Shown here: positions 34,953 through 44,111 of the stretch, one piece after another
Layout: every line of letters begins with the position of its first letter
How positions within the stretch are numbered: the stretch's first letter is position 1
Source: Komagataeibacter sp. FNDCF1
GTDB lineage: Bacteria; Pseudomonadota; Alphaproteobacteria; Acetobacterales; Acetobacteraceae
DNA: 64,000 bases
Direction of reading: 5' to 3'
Assembly (NCBI RefSeq): GCF_021295335.1
Contig: NZ_JAIWOT010000001.1
Span: 747,001-811,000 of the forward strand
Translations under genes and position numbers: made by a program
Notes under the pieces: generated by a model
What the model was told of the DNA's origin: nothing
Database searches by the model: none
Seen by the model: the letters and a program-made list of their open reading frames with translations, nothing else

Positions 34953-37373
34953 TCAGAAGCTTGCGCCAACAGTCAGGAAGAACATGCGCGGTGCCATCGG
35001 ATATGCCGTGTACTGCCCGCTTGCCTGTGATGTGTTGAGGGTGGACCAGGCGCGGGTATTGGTCAGGTTGGTGATGTTACCCTGTACCTTGAGTCCCTGC
35101 ACATGCGGAATACCCTTGATGGTATAACCGGCATTGATGCTGAACAGGGCATAGGATCTGACCGAAAGATCGTTGGTATAGGTCGTATAACGGCGGCCGA
35201 TGACATCGCCGATGAACTGGCCGTAGAAATTGCCCCAGTTGGTGGAGGCCACGAATTTCTCGGTCCAGTCAGGCAACCCGACGACGTTCTTGCCAGCGGT
35301 CTGCACCCGCGTCGTGCCCGAGAAATAATCGTCGTTATAGACGGATTTGTTATAGGACAGCGCATTATAGAACGAAAAATGCGGGCCGAACTGCGCCGTA
35401 AACGAAAAATCCATGCCATCGGTCGAAACGGAGCCGACATTGGTCAGGATGGTGGATGACCCGATAATGTAGGAAACGTTGCTGTTGTAAGCCGATGAGG
35501 CCACGGCAAGCAGGCGGTTGGAGAAATGGACGTGATAGTATTCAAGCTGCCCGCTGATATGGGTAAGGGGGCCGAGCCTGACACTCCGATTGGTACGCAG
35601 ACCGGTTTCATAGGTCCATGACGTTTCGGGCTTGCCATTTTTCTTGAAGTTTTCGAACGCACTCTGGCTGGTCATGCCCCAGGGGCTGGCATTGCCATAG
35701 CCCGTATCCTGGAACGAACGCATGTTTTCCTGAATGTTGGCAAACCACTGCTCATGCGGCGTAAAATTCCACAATGCGCCAAAGGAAGGCAGGAAGGGCC
35801 TGACCGCTGCAATCCGGCCGCCCGGAATGGTCTGTGCGGTTTTGGGAGAAAGCGATCCTGGCAGGGCCGCAACCGGCAGGGTGCCATTGGTATAGACCAG
35901 TTCCGACTTGAAACCCGCATTCAGCATGAAGTTTTTGGTAATCTGCCAGCTGTCCTGCAGGTGCGTGGTCCAGGTATTGGTATAGAAATAGTTGGTGTAC
36001 TGGTGGATCAGCGGATTCTGCTGCCGGTCATAGGGCGTGGTGGGATTGTTGATGTCAAAGGCATACCAGCGCCGGGCCTGGGTGTTGTCGTTGCGCTCGT
36101 ACCAGCCACCCAGTTCGATATGGTGGTGCCCGACCTCGTACCGCAGGGTTGACATCAGGCCGCCCCGGTTATCCCAGTATTCGGTCGTGCGTGTCGCCAT
36201 GCCCGAGCCACCGAATACGTTGGACAGGTCGGATGCGGACGCATTGGGGAAATAAGCCCCGAAAAGGGTAGGCAGACCGGCCGCGCTGATCGGACCGGCC
36301 ACGACGCCTTCACCCATGTCATGATGGTAGTATATCTGGTTGGTCCAGTGGAGGTGTGAATTAAAATCATGCGTCCACTTCGTATAGGCCAGAAAGTCCT
36401 CACGCTGGGCGTCGGAATAATAATTGCGATAATTGTTGCCCGCTATATTGGCCGAATTCTTGTAATAATTCACGGCTTCGTTCAGGTTGGGATACAGGAA
36501 CGGACGCACATACATGCTGCCCCCCGATGGTTCGACAATCCCGTCCTCATTGGGTTCAACCTTGTCGGACAAGTCAAAGAAAGTCGTGATCCTGTCTTTC
36601 GACCCGTCATGCACGAACTTGGCGTTGACCTGATTGCCGCCCTGATGGCCGGCAAAGTCCCATGCCCGTGCATCCTGCCGCGCCCATGAGACATAGGCCG
36701 AGTTGTTATGGCCAAAGTCGCCTGTATCAACCCGGGCAAAGGTGCGGAAGGTCGACCAACTGCCAAAGGTCTGGGAAAGCTGGCCACCCGCCTTGTGCAG
36801 CGGGTCCTGCGTGGTGAATTCCAGCGAACCGCCCAGGTTGCTGGTCGAGGCCGTACCCAGCGCGCCGGCGCCCGTTGCAACGGTAGCGGAACCGATATTC
36901 TCGCTTATGGCCGCACGCTGGGGGGAGAGACCGTTATAGTTACCGTATGACTGGTCGCCCAATGGCACGCCATCAAGCGTAAAGCCAAGCTGGTTCTGGT
37001 TGAAGCCATGAATGTAGAGTGATGAATTCTGTTCGTTATTGCCCCACGGATCAGCATTTTCAAACACGACGCCCGGCAGGATTTCCAGTGCCTTGACCGG
37101 GTTGATGCCGGGCAGGATGCGCTGCAGCTGGGTGCGGTTGACAGTCTGTTCGGAGCGTGTGCGACGGGCGGTTGCCATGATCTGCTCGACATTGGCAGAA
37201 GAAGACCGCGCATTATCTTTTGGTGCCCCATCTACAGTTTTATGCGGCGCCCGTTCAGGCTTTTTATCCCTGAGGGAAGGCTGGACCGTCTGTGCATGGG
37301 CTGTGGACAGCGCCAGGGCAGAGCAGAACAGGCCAAAGGCAACATGACCATTACGCAGTAACTTCGTCGGCAC
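34953..37373 (-). CDS. TonB-dependent outer-membrane receptor
   Basis: The 806-aa protein has a signal peptide (LFCSALALSTAHA cleavage), a plug domain (QLQRILPGINPVKALEILPG, YIHGFNQNQLGFTLDGVPLG, TSNLGGSLEF) and a long beta-barrel ending MFFLTVGASF with C-terminal Phe. Its ligand is unknown; Tyr/Asn/Trp-rich loops are typical of siderophore or oligosaccharide receptors. It should depend on the ExbB/ExbD/TonB system encoded about 3 kb upstream. It converges with the aldolase operon. Confidence 0.92.
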   Translation of the reverse strand: MPTKLLRNGHVAFGLFCSALALSTAHAQTVQPSLRDKKPERAPHKTVDGAPKDNARSSSANVEQIMATARRTRSEQTVNRTQLQRILPGINPVKALEILPGVVFENADPWGNNEQNSSLYIHGFNQNQLGFTLDGVPLGDQSYGNYNGLSPQRAAISENIGSATVATGAGALGTASTSNLGGSLEFTTQDPLHKAGGQLSQTFGSWSTFRTFARVDTGDFGHNNSAYVSWARQDARAWDFAGHQGGNQVNAKFVHDGSKDRITTFFDLSDKVEPNEDGIVEPSGGSMYVRPFLYPNLNEAVNYYKNSANIAGNNYRNYYSDAQREDFLAYTKWTHDFNSHLHWTNQIYYHHDMGEGVVAGPISAAGLPTLFGAYFPNASASDLSNVFGGSGMATRTTEYWDNRGGLMSTLRYEVGHHHIELGGWYERNDNTQARRWYAFDINNPTTPYDRQQNPLIHQYTNYFYTNTWTTHLQDSWQITKNFMLNAGFKSELVYTNGTLPVAALPGSLSPKTAQTIPGGRIAAVRPFLPSFGALWNFTPHEQWFANIQENMRSFQDTGYGNASPWGMTSQSAFENFKKNGKPETSWTYETGLRTNRSVRLGPLTHISGQLEYYHVHFSNRLLAVASSAYNSNVSYIIGSSTILTNVGSVSTDGMDFSFTAQFGPHFSFYNALSYNKSVYNDDYFSGTTRVQTAGKNVVGLPDWTEKFVASTNWGNFYGQFIGDVIGRRYTTYTNDLSVRSYALFSINAGYTIKGIPHVQGLKVQGNITNLTNTRAWSTLNTSQASGQYTAYPMAPRMFFLTVGASF

Positions 37374-37613
37374 CTGATGGTCTCCTGAATTAGAATACAG
37401 GTCATCATCTATCGGCGCATTTATGCCATTTCATGTGAAGGTTTCATGACGGTGCGGTAACGCCACACCAGGGGAATAAACCGTTTTATGCGCATGAATT
37501 TTTTATGACAGATACTTATATAATATTTTAAAATGTCAAATTATTACTGTTGTGCCTTCTGGCTTGCATGAGATGTTTTATCAATGGATAACACTGCATT
37601 CTATTTAAAAAAT

Positions 37614-38040
37614 TTATCGAATTATCCATTGATTTGGATAGTTGCCATACCGTGCCGCACACCTGCAGGGAAAGCGGGCTTCAGCCTGTCGTAGCGTGTT
37701 GCGATACCCCTGAATCAGTCTGACAAAGAAGCGTTCAATTCCGTTTCTGCTCATGTAAGGAAAAAAGCGGTTTTTTACTTTCACCATGACCGATATGATT
37801 CCCCATTCCTGTCTTAAAGTGGAACCACGCAATATGTTTGTCGGCAATGAAGCCCGGGCCGTAACTGCATCCGGGATCAGGGCCCATGTAGTGAATTGAG
37901 CGACGATTGGTAATTGACGGCCCTGTACGGTGGCAAGGCCGTCAATTGCCTGTTCTTGCTGTCTGAAAATCAGATAATGTAGTTTGCGCCATTTTTTTCC
38001 GTTGGCGCATCGGATACCGCGGGTGAATGACCATCGCATT
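37614..38040 (-). pseudogene. Decayed IS5-family transposase, C-terminal remnant
   Basis: On the minus strand GIERFFVRLIQGY matches the catalytic-Glu region of IS5-type transposases (usually R-I-E-R-F-F-x-x-L-K). It then continues in another frame as ATRYDRLKPAF, the usual ATRYDK-L sequence. Upstream a third frame gives FIADK, where the family has L-I-A-D-K-x-Y-D. At least two frameshifts separate the pieces, so it is dead. Confidence 0.65.
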
Positions 38041-38106
38041 CCGGCCGGGCCTATCCATCTGATCCTTGACGGGATTGGTGAAAAGAGGCGCCAAAGCCCT
38101 ATGCCC

Positions 38107-38180
38107 CCCCCACATGCCGCTGCATGACCGCTTCATCCGCTGGAGCCGCCTCGATATCTGGGCCGGAGCTTTACTGCCCT
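38107..38180 (+). pseudogene. IS5-family transposase N-terminal fragment, opposite strand
   Basis: The plus-strand translation HMPLHDRFIRWSRLDIWAG resembles the Y-N-R-F-x-R-W-x-R-x-G-V-W segment of IS5-group transposases. It is short and ends at a stop soon after. It lies next to the minus-strand remnant, suggesting nested or rearranged old insertions. Confidence 0.45.
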
Positions 38181-38246
38181 GACGGAACGGACAGACGGGG
38201 GGCGGCACCTGATGCACGGCCCATGCGCCTGATTACGGGCATGCTT

Positions 38247-38536
38247 CTAAAACCTGTCGTCGGACTGGCAGATTTCCAGTGCCATACCAGCAGCCTTCAG
38301 TTGTTCATGTATGGCGGGCCTGATCTGTGCATCCGTCAGCACATGATCGAAAGTATCGAGACTTGCCAGTCGGTAGAGCCCACCCATGCGGAACTTTGAA
38401 CTATCCACCAGCAGGACCGTCCGATCACAGATATCCATGAGGATACGCTTGATCTTGATGGTGTCCGGGTTGTTCTGGAAGGCGGTGCCGTCATGGATGA
38501 CGGACGTGGACAGGAACATTGTATTGGCATGCAGGC
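38247..38536 (-). pseudogene. DeoR-family regulator, 3' stub cut by the prophage
   Basis: Reading from the prophage edge, LHANTMFLSTSVIHDG and RTVLLVDSSKFRMGGLYRLA match the C-terminal sugar-phosphate-sensing domain of DeoR/GlpR repressors. The N-terminal HTH half is missing: upstream of the Leu-His-Ala text the frame enters prophage end sequence. The 5' half should be found beyond the right end of the prophage. Confidence 0.8.
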
Positions 38537-38545
38537 TGTCACCGG

Positions 38546-38733
38546 ACAGTAGGAACTGAACTTGGAGGTTATCCGGGATTATCTGGGCCAGACGGGGATT
38601 TCGGGGGATGGGTCGGCTGATTTCTGCCGGGTGCGGCGATTGCAAGGGTCGCGATGTGGATAACTTGCGGGGACAGACAGAGTGGAACTTGTCCCGAGTT
38701 ATCCACAGATTGAGACAGTAGGAATGGAACCTG
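38546..38733. repeat. Repeated motifs at the prophage left end (candidate transposase sites)
   Basis: ACAGTAGGAACTGAACTTG (38546-38564), ACAGAGTGGAACTTGTC (38677-38693) and ACAGTAGGAATGGAACCTG (38715-38733) are related. Interspersed are GTTATCC motifs, two forming perfect TTATCCACA 9-mers in opposite orientation (38655-38663 minus, 38699-38707 plus). Such spaced repeats at the end of a Mu-like genome are expected for transposase end-binding sites. Confidence 0.6.
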
Positions 38734-38778
38734 ACTGTCAATTTGGTAGGGGCGTCCTGAACGTCTCTTAAAGACCTC

Positions 38779-39516
38779 TTAGAAGTTCAGTTGGAAGCGC
38801 CCTACCACACGTCCGATGATGCGCATGTCTGCGTCCATATCGGTGCCCATCCATCCTACGCGGTCCAGAGGAACCTGGAAAGGCTGGTAGCGCGGGTTGT
38901 CGCTGCTGACGGATATGTTGAATGGGTCTTTCATGGAAAGGCGCTTCACCATGAGCAGGCCCTGTATGGTGATTACATACACGGCTTCAACAAAATTCTC
39001 AGTCTCATAATTAACCAGAATAGTATCCCCGGCATTTAGGGACGGCATCATGCTGTCGCCCTGAATGCGGACAAAGAATACCTTCCTGCTAAAGACACCC
39101 AATACAGAGCTTAGGAATGACCGGGATACAGAATAACTCTCTGACCCTACCCATTCTTCTGGAATATTACCGCGACCGGCAGATGGTTCCGCGTCAAAGA
39201 ACTTCACTTCCAAAGAATCATCGGCAGAGTTGGCGGCCGGGATACTGGCTACAGCGCCGTTGCCGGTTTCTGGACTGCCCTTGCCCTCAGCAAGCCAGTC
39301 CAGAGGCACATTACATGCCTTTGCCAACGAGACTAGCGCACTCACCCTCATCTCACGTCCCGCCAGATAAGCGTTGAGCGTTCCGAACGGAATGCCCGAT
39401 CGGTTGGAGACCCGACGATTGCCGCCCGCATCTTTTACTGCCTGCTTGAGGCGCTGGGAGCGTTCTTCAATGAGGCGTTTCAAGATTTCAGGGTCGGAAT
39501 TCTCTTTATGAAGCAT
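38779..39516 (-). CDS. Phage repressor, S24/LexA-type (CI-like)
   Basis: The 245-aa protein has an N-terminal HTH (GGNRRVSNRSGIPFGTLNAY) and a C-terminal S24 peptidase domain with the catalytic serine in GDSMMPSL (Ser155) and lysine in MVKRLS (Lys191). An Ala-Gly pair at 113-114 between the domains is a candidate self-cleavage site, so induction by RecA/SOS is plausible, unlike the ClpX-controlled repressor of Mu itself. It is divergent from the early operon. Confidence 0.92.
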   Translation of the reverse strand: MLHKENSDPEILKRLIEERSQRLKQAVKDAGGNRRVSNRSGIPFGTLNAYLAGREMRVSALVSLAKACNVPLDWLAEGKGSPETGNGAVASIPAANSADDSLEVKFFDAEPSAGRGNIPEEWVGSESYSVSRSFLSSVLGVFSRKVFFVRIQGDSMMPSLNAGDTILVNYETENFVEAVYVITIQGLLMVKRLSMKDPFNISVSSDNPRYQPFQVPLDRVGWMGTDMDADMRIIGRVVGRFQLNF

Positions 39517-39731
39517 ATTCTCGGAGCCGGTAACTTTATCTAGTGTTATTTCAACGAGTTATCCCGAACGAGAAAGATTACAGAAAATTTAGGTTCGGAA
39601 TGAGGAATATTGGTTCCACGAATGAATAACCTGCGTCATACTCCGGCTTATCGGTATCGGATTAGTCTCCGACCGATGGTTGAAAAGAAAGGGCGGTTGC
39701 CGCCGCCCTGAATCGAGTTAGGAGTATGAGT
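39517..39731. promoter_or_regulatory. Divergent repressor/early promoter and operator region
   Basis: This 215-bp gap between repressor and Ner-like gene holds related elements (CCCGAACGAG, GGTTCGGAATGAGG, GGTTCCACGAATGA) that are candidate operators. A hairpin GGGCGG/CCGCCC (39691-39696, 39703-39708) lies just before the AGGAG of the Ner-like gene. Exact -35/-10 elements could not be fixed. Confidence 0.5.
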
Positions 39732-40037
39732 ATGGCACAGAAGCCATGCGGAATGCACGTGGAAGACATCAAGTCCGCACTGCGCCAGCAGTACGGCAGT
39801 CTTGTCAGCATTTCCCAGCAGTTGGGCCTGAACCCCAACGCCATCAGCGCGACCCTTTCCCGTCCTGGCTATTCCGTCAGGACGGAGCGGCGCATTGCCC
39901 AGCTTCTGGGCATGAAGCCCCATGAGCTTTTCCCTGATCGTTTTCATGTTGATGGCTCCCCGATTTCTTATGTCGTTGATCGGAAACCTACCCGCCGCAT
40001 TCCGGCCAGTCTGCGTCAAAACGGGGTGGCGGCATGA
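39732..40037 (+). CDS. Ner-like DNA-binding regulator
   Basis: ATG at 39732 is preferred over ATG 39726 because AGGAG is then 7 nt away. The 101-aa protein has an HTH of the Ner/Nlp type: IKSALRQQYGSLVSISQQLG, LNPNAISATLSRPG, then RIAQLLGMKPHELFPDR. In Mu, Ner represses early and repressor transcription to favour lytic growth. Stop overlaps the next start. Confidence 0.88.
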   Translation: MAQKPCGMHVEDIKSALRQQYGSLVSISQQLGLNPNAISATLSRPGYSVRTERRIAQLLGMKPHELFPDRFHVDGSPISYVVDRKPTRRIPASLRQNGVAA

Positions 40038-40870
40038 ACGTCAAAAAGATCAAGCTGGCGGATATTGATCCCCGGATTGAGGGGCGCATCCGTCCGATCA
40101 ATGAAGGCTATGCCGAGATACTGGCAGCCAGCTTTGCGGAGCGCGGGCAGGATACCGCCATTGAGGTCCGGCACGGATCGGGCGAGGAAGGCGCGCCCAA
40201 GTATATTCTGGTTGCCGGTGGCCACCGCTTCCGTGCGGCGGAACTGGCGGAATGGACTGACATCAACGCCAGCATCAGCAAGCTGAATGCCGATGAAGCG
40301 CGGCTCAAGGAGATTGATGAAAACCTACTGCGGCAGGAACTGGATGTGCTGTCGCGGGCGCGGAGCCTGTATGAGCGGAAGGAGCTTTATCTTAAGCTAC
40401 ACCCGGAAACGCAGCACGGCGGTATGAGGAAGGCAGATCAAGTTGCAACGGTTGCAACTTGCCCAATTCCCCGCTTCGCGGTTGACGCTGCCGCCCGCAT
40501 GGGCGTGAGCGAACGCACTGTGCATGGGTATATTTCCCTGTATCGCGCCCTTCAGCCGGAAACGGTGAAGGTGTTGCAGGGCACCGCACTGGCCGACGAC
40601 CGTGCGGAACTGCTGTATATCGGCAAGATCGAAAGCCCGATTGAGCAGGTTTCCATCGTCAAGAAGGCGCTGGAAGCCGAGAAAAAGCCGTCTGAACTGG
40701 CCATTGACCCCACGCCTATCCCGACCGAAGCGATGTGGCTCAAGCTGGGCAAGAAAGAAGCGGCCCGCGTGCTGAAACTGGACATGCCTGCGCGGCGCGT
40801 CCTGCTGGATGAACTGGTCAAGGCCAAGGTCATCACCCGCGATCAGATTGTTATGGAAGGTGCGGCATGA
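40034..40870 (+). CDS. ParB/Spo0J-like protein of the early operon
   Basis: The 278-aa protein has a ParB N-terminal domain (AGGHRFRAAELAEW, carrying the G-x-x-R motif that in ParB binds CTP/DNA) and EIDENLLRQELDVLSRA. A central HTH-like segment (RFAVDAAARMGVSERTVHGYISL) follows. In this prophage it lies between the Ner-like gene and the transposase. It may act in DNA binding, host modulation or phage DNA organisation; the role is unknown. Start and stop overlap both neighbours by 4 nt. Confidence 0.85.
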   Translation: MNVKKIKLADIDPRIEGRIRPINEGYAEILAASFAERGQDTAIEVRHGSGEEGAPKYILVAGGHRFRAAELAEWTDINASISKLNADEARLKEIDENLLRQELDVLSRARSLYERKELYLKLHPETQHGGMRKADQVATVATCPIPRFAVDAAARMGVSERTVHGYISLYRALQPETVKVLQGTALADDRAELLYIGKIESPIEQVSIVKKALEAEKKPSELAIDPTPIPTEAMWLKLGKKEAARVLKLDMPARRVLLDELVKAKVITRDQIVMEGAA

Positions 40871-41331
40871 CCCGACATTCCGATGCGCCGCAGCAGCTTT
40901 CCCTGCTGGACTGGGTGCCACCCAATCCCGTGGTGCGGTTTGACCCGCGCCTGATCCGGGCCAATCAGTTCACGTCGCGCCTGTCGCGCGCCATTTCCGT
41001 ATCGCTGGAAACGTGCGGACGGACGCGGGAGCAGATTGCGGAAGAAATGTCTGCGATGTTGGAGCGGCCCATCAGCATCAACATGCTGAATGCGTATGCC
41101 AGCGTGCAGCGTGAGGGTCACCAGATCAGCGTGCCCCGGTTTGATGCGCTGATTTCCGCAACACATGACCGGCGGCTGCTGGAATTCATGGCGGAGCCGT
41201 TCGGCTGGGCCGTGATTGAGCGGCGTTACCTGCCCGCCATCGAACTGGCGGCGGTTTCTGAACACAAAAAGGAGCTTACGCGGCGGGAAAATGCCCTGCG
41301 GCGGCAGGCTATGCGTGGGGGTAGCTGGTGA
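40867..41331 (+). CDS. Early phage protein, hypothetical
   Basis: The 154-aa, basic, helix-rich protein carries ISVSLETCGRTREQIAEEMS and ISINMLNAYAS, which together look like an HTH-type DNA-binding segment. I believe this type recurs next to Mu-like transposases, but cannot name its family with certainty. Overlaps both neighbours by a few nt. Confidence 0.75.
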   Translation: MTRHSDAPQQLSLLDWVPPNPVVRFDPRLIRANQFTSRLSRAISVSLETCGRTREQIAEEMSAMLERPISINMLNAYASVQREGHQISVPRFDALISATHDRRLLEFMAEPFGWAVIERRYLPAIELAAVSEHKKELTRRENALRRQAMRGGSW

Positions 41332-42086
41332 TGAACGATACGACGAAAAAGGGCGCGCAGCAGATGCCGCATCGTGAAATCTTCCTCCCCGAAGGCGCTG
41401 GAAGTCTTGGCGGCCGGAAGATCGACTCGCTGGAACTGGCGGAGGAAGCGGTGAGCCTGCTTTGCAGCGATATCCTGCGGGAAATCTGCACGACGGGGCA
41501 TCTGACCACGGCAACCTATGAAATGGTGACGGAACTGTCGATTGCGCATGGGGCATTGGCGGAAATGATCGGCATCATTTATCCCGATATCAGCATTGAA
41601 CGGCTTGCGGAAGGTATGGAGCCGCAAGGAATGAAACCGCTTGCGGCCGATTTTTGCGCTAGCGCCGGGGTGGATTTTGGCTCTGACGCAGCGGCGGTAA
41701 AGGATCATGCGGACCGCCGGGCATTTGTGAAGGCCGTGCAGGACGAGGCGCAGGAAAAAGCCGACGCGACCCGCAAAGCCATGTCCATGCAGGCGATGAT
41801 TGATGAGTTAAATGTATGGCGCGATGCCTATTGCGGTTGCCGCGGCCTGCTGATGGAAGTTGTGCAGATGCTGGCGCGCAATCCGCTCGCCATGACTTCC
41901 ATGATTTCCACGGATGAAAAGGCTGTGCAGCGCGTCATGCGCCTGATTGCATCGCCTCACGCTGTTGCCGATATTCTCACCATGCAGGTTAACCCTGAGC
42001 GTCGGGAGGAATTTTCCAATACCCTGACGGCTGAAATGCGCATCAGCGGGTGGCCGGAAGCGGATGTATCCGATGCTGACGCGTGA
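41331..42086 (+). CDS. Early phage protein, hypothetical
   Basis: ATG at 41331 is chosen; a GTG one codon earlier is also possible. The 251-aa, acidic, mostly helical protein contains DSLELAEEAVSLLCSDILRE. It overlaps the transposase start by 23 nt, so it is co-translated with MuA. No family recognised. Confidence 0.75.
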   Translation: MNDTTKKGAQQMPHREIFLPEGAGSLGGRKIDSLELAEEAVSLLCSDILREICTTGHLTTATYEMVTELSIAHGALAEMIGIIYPDISIERLAEGMEPQGMKPLAADFCASAGVDFGSDAAAVKDHADRRAFVKAVQDEAQEKADATRKAMSMQAMIDELNVWRDAYCGCRGLLMEVVQMLARNPLAMTSMISTDEKAVQRVMRLIASPHAVADILTMQVNPERREEFSNTLTAEMRISGWPEADVSDADA

Positions 42087-44046
42087 ATGGGCAACCGTTC
42101 GGGAGATGGCAGACTTGGGGCTGCCGGGAATACCGGATGCCAGCGCCCTGCAAAAGCGGGCGACTGGGCATCGCTGGAACCGCCCCGAATGGCGCAACAT
42201 TTCATGGCGTCCGCGCGAGGGTTCGGGTGGTGGTGTGGAATACCACTATCAGGTGCTGGATCGCGTCGCCCAGTTGACGTGGGTCACGCGGTTTCAGGAT
42301 ATGTCCGAGGCCAACGAACGGGCGCGCATTGCTGACGACGATCAGCGATATGCCGAGGAATGGCGCTGGTTCGAGCAGAAGCATGAAGGGCAGAAGGCGA
42401 AGGCGCTGACGATCCTCGGCTATCTGGATCGCATCGAGCGCCTGACCGACAGCGGCCTGTCAGTCGAGGAAGCGGTGCACGAGGTCCGCCTTGCGGCCAA
42501 CCTGTCACGCACCACGGTCATGAACTGGCGTCGTCGGGTGGCTGGCGTGCCGCGCCCCCACTGGCTTCCGTTCCTTGTCAGCAAATGCCAGGGCAATCCC
42601 GGCAAGCGCGCCTTGTGCGACGCGCGGGCGCTGGACATCTTCAAGTCGCTGTGGCTCCGGCCCGAAAAGCCAACCATTGCGGCCTGCTATGATGACCTGA
42701 AGCAGATCGCGAAAGCCGAGGGGCTGACCGTTCCCAGCCAGCGGACCTTTGCCCGCTGGATGAAGGAACTGGACCCGATGGTCGTGACGCTGGCGCGTGG
42801 CGGCAGGGAGAGCCTGAAAGAGATGCTGCCAGCGCAGGAGCGTGACCGTTCCTACATGCACGCACTGGAAGCGGTGAACGCCGATGGCCACAAGTGGGAC
42901 ATCTTCGTTCTGTGGCCCGATGGCACCATCGCACGCCCCATGATGGCCTGCTGGCAGGATCTGTATTCCAACCTGATCCTGTCATGGCGCATCGACAAGT
43001 CGGAGAATACCGACGTGATCCAGCTTGCGCTGGGTGACATGGTGGAGAAATGGGGCATCCCGAACGAGGCGTATCTGGATAACGGTCGCGCTTTCGCATC
43101 CAAACGCCTGACGGGCGGTGCAAAGACGCGGTTCCGGTTCAAGGTCACGGAAGACGAGATCAACGGCATCATGACCGTGCTGGGGATCAAGATACACTGG
43201 ACCCAGCCCTATTCCGGCCGGTCAAAGCCGATTGAACGCGCCTTCGGGGATATGGAAAGCCGGATTTCCAAGGATGTGCGGCTCTCTGGTGCATATGTGG
43301 GCAAGAACCCGCTGGCCAAGCCGGAGAACTACCGCTCCAGGGCGATCCCGCTTGAGGAGTTTCTCAAGATCGTCTCAGAGGGCATTCAGAAGCACAATGC
43401 ACGCCCTAACCGGAATACGGCAGTGTGCGCCGGGAAAAAGAGCTTTCTGGATGCGTTCATGGAAAGTGTGGCGGTCCACCCGGTCAAGCGGGCAACGGAA
43501 GCACAGCGGCACTTGTGGCTGCGTGCGGGGCATAAGGTTACGACCCACAAGAAGGATGGCTCCATCCAGTTCATGCGCACCCGCTATTATGCGCCCTTCC
43601 TTGCGGAACACCTTGGGGAGCAGGTGGCGATCCGATACGACCCGCAAGACCTGACACAGGACATTTACGTCTATTCACTGGCGAACGTCATGCTGGGGAA
43701 GGCATCGGTGGTGGGTTCTGTCCGGTTCAATAGCGTGGCGGATGCAGCGCAGACAGCACAGGCCGGGCGTCAAATTCAGAAGGCTACCAAGATGATCCTG
43801 GACGCGGAGCGGAAGCTGTCGCCATCCGATCTGGCGGACCTGATGAACAAGAGCGCGCCGGAACCGGAAGAAGACCTTCTGGATACCAAGCTGGTGCGCC
43901 CATTCTATCCGAAGCCAACGGTTACGGCTGGGAATACCGCCATCACCCTGGAACCGAACGACGAGGAAGAAGACTGGCTGATTGAAGCCAATCGGCAGGC
44001 GCGACCCGAGCGCAATCACCTGCGGATTGTCGATACTGAAGAATAA
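42064..44046 (+). CDS. Mu-type DDE transposase (MuA)
   Basis: The 660-aa integrase-fold transposase has catalytic residues at Asp274 (NADGHKWDIF), Asp339 (YLDNGRAF) and Glu391 (SKPIERAFGDME), nearly the same spacing as Mu A (269/336/392). The N-terminus (WATVREMADLGLPGIP) matches the Mu A enhancer/end-binding HTH. A C-terminal acidic region would contact MuB/ClpX. It catalyses integration and replicative transposition. Confidence 0.97.
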   Translation: MYPMLTREWATVREMADLGLPGIPDASALQKRATGHRWNRPEWRNISWRPREGSGGGVEYHYQVLDRVAQLTWVTRFQDMSEANERARIADDDQRYAEEWRWFEQKHEGQKAKALTILGYLDRIERLTDSGLSVEEAVHEVRLAANLSRTTVMNWRRRVAGVPRPHWLPFLVSKCQGNPGKRALCDARALDIFKSLWLRPEKPTIAACYDDLKQIAKAEGLTVPSQRTFARWMKELDPMVVTLARGGRESLKEMLPAQERDRSYMHALEAVNADGHKWDIFVLWPDGTIARPMMACWQDLYSNLILSWRIDKSENTDVIQLALGDMVEKWGIPNEAYLDNGRAFASKRLTGGAKTRFRFKVTEDEINGIMTVLGIKIHWTQPYSGRSKPIERAFGDMESRISKDVRLSGAYVGKNPLAKPENYRSRAIPLEEFLKIVSEGIQKHNARPNRNTAVCAGKKSFLDAFMESVAVHPVKRATEAQRHLWLRAGHKVTTHKKDGSIQFMRTRYYAPFLAEHLGEQVAIRYDPQDLTQDIYVYSLANVMLGKASVVGSVRFNSVADAAQTAQAGRQIQKATKMILDAERKLSPSDLADLMNKSAPEPEEDLLDTKLVRPFYPKPTVTAGNTAITLEPNDEEEDWLIEANRQARPERNHLRIVDTEE

Positions 44047-44111
44047 CCGCGCTGCGGTTCTGAATAACCAAACTCAAACGGCCTGAATACAGGCCAAGAA
44101 TACTGGAAATC

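Noticed and set aside
37942-38217. 91-codon minus-strand frame near the IS remnants
   Set aside because: It crosses remnants of opposite-strand transposase sequence and has no independent support.
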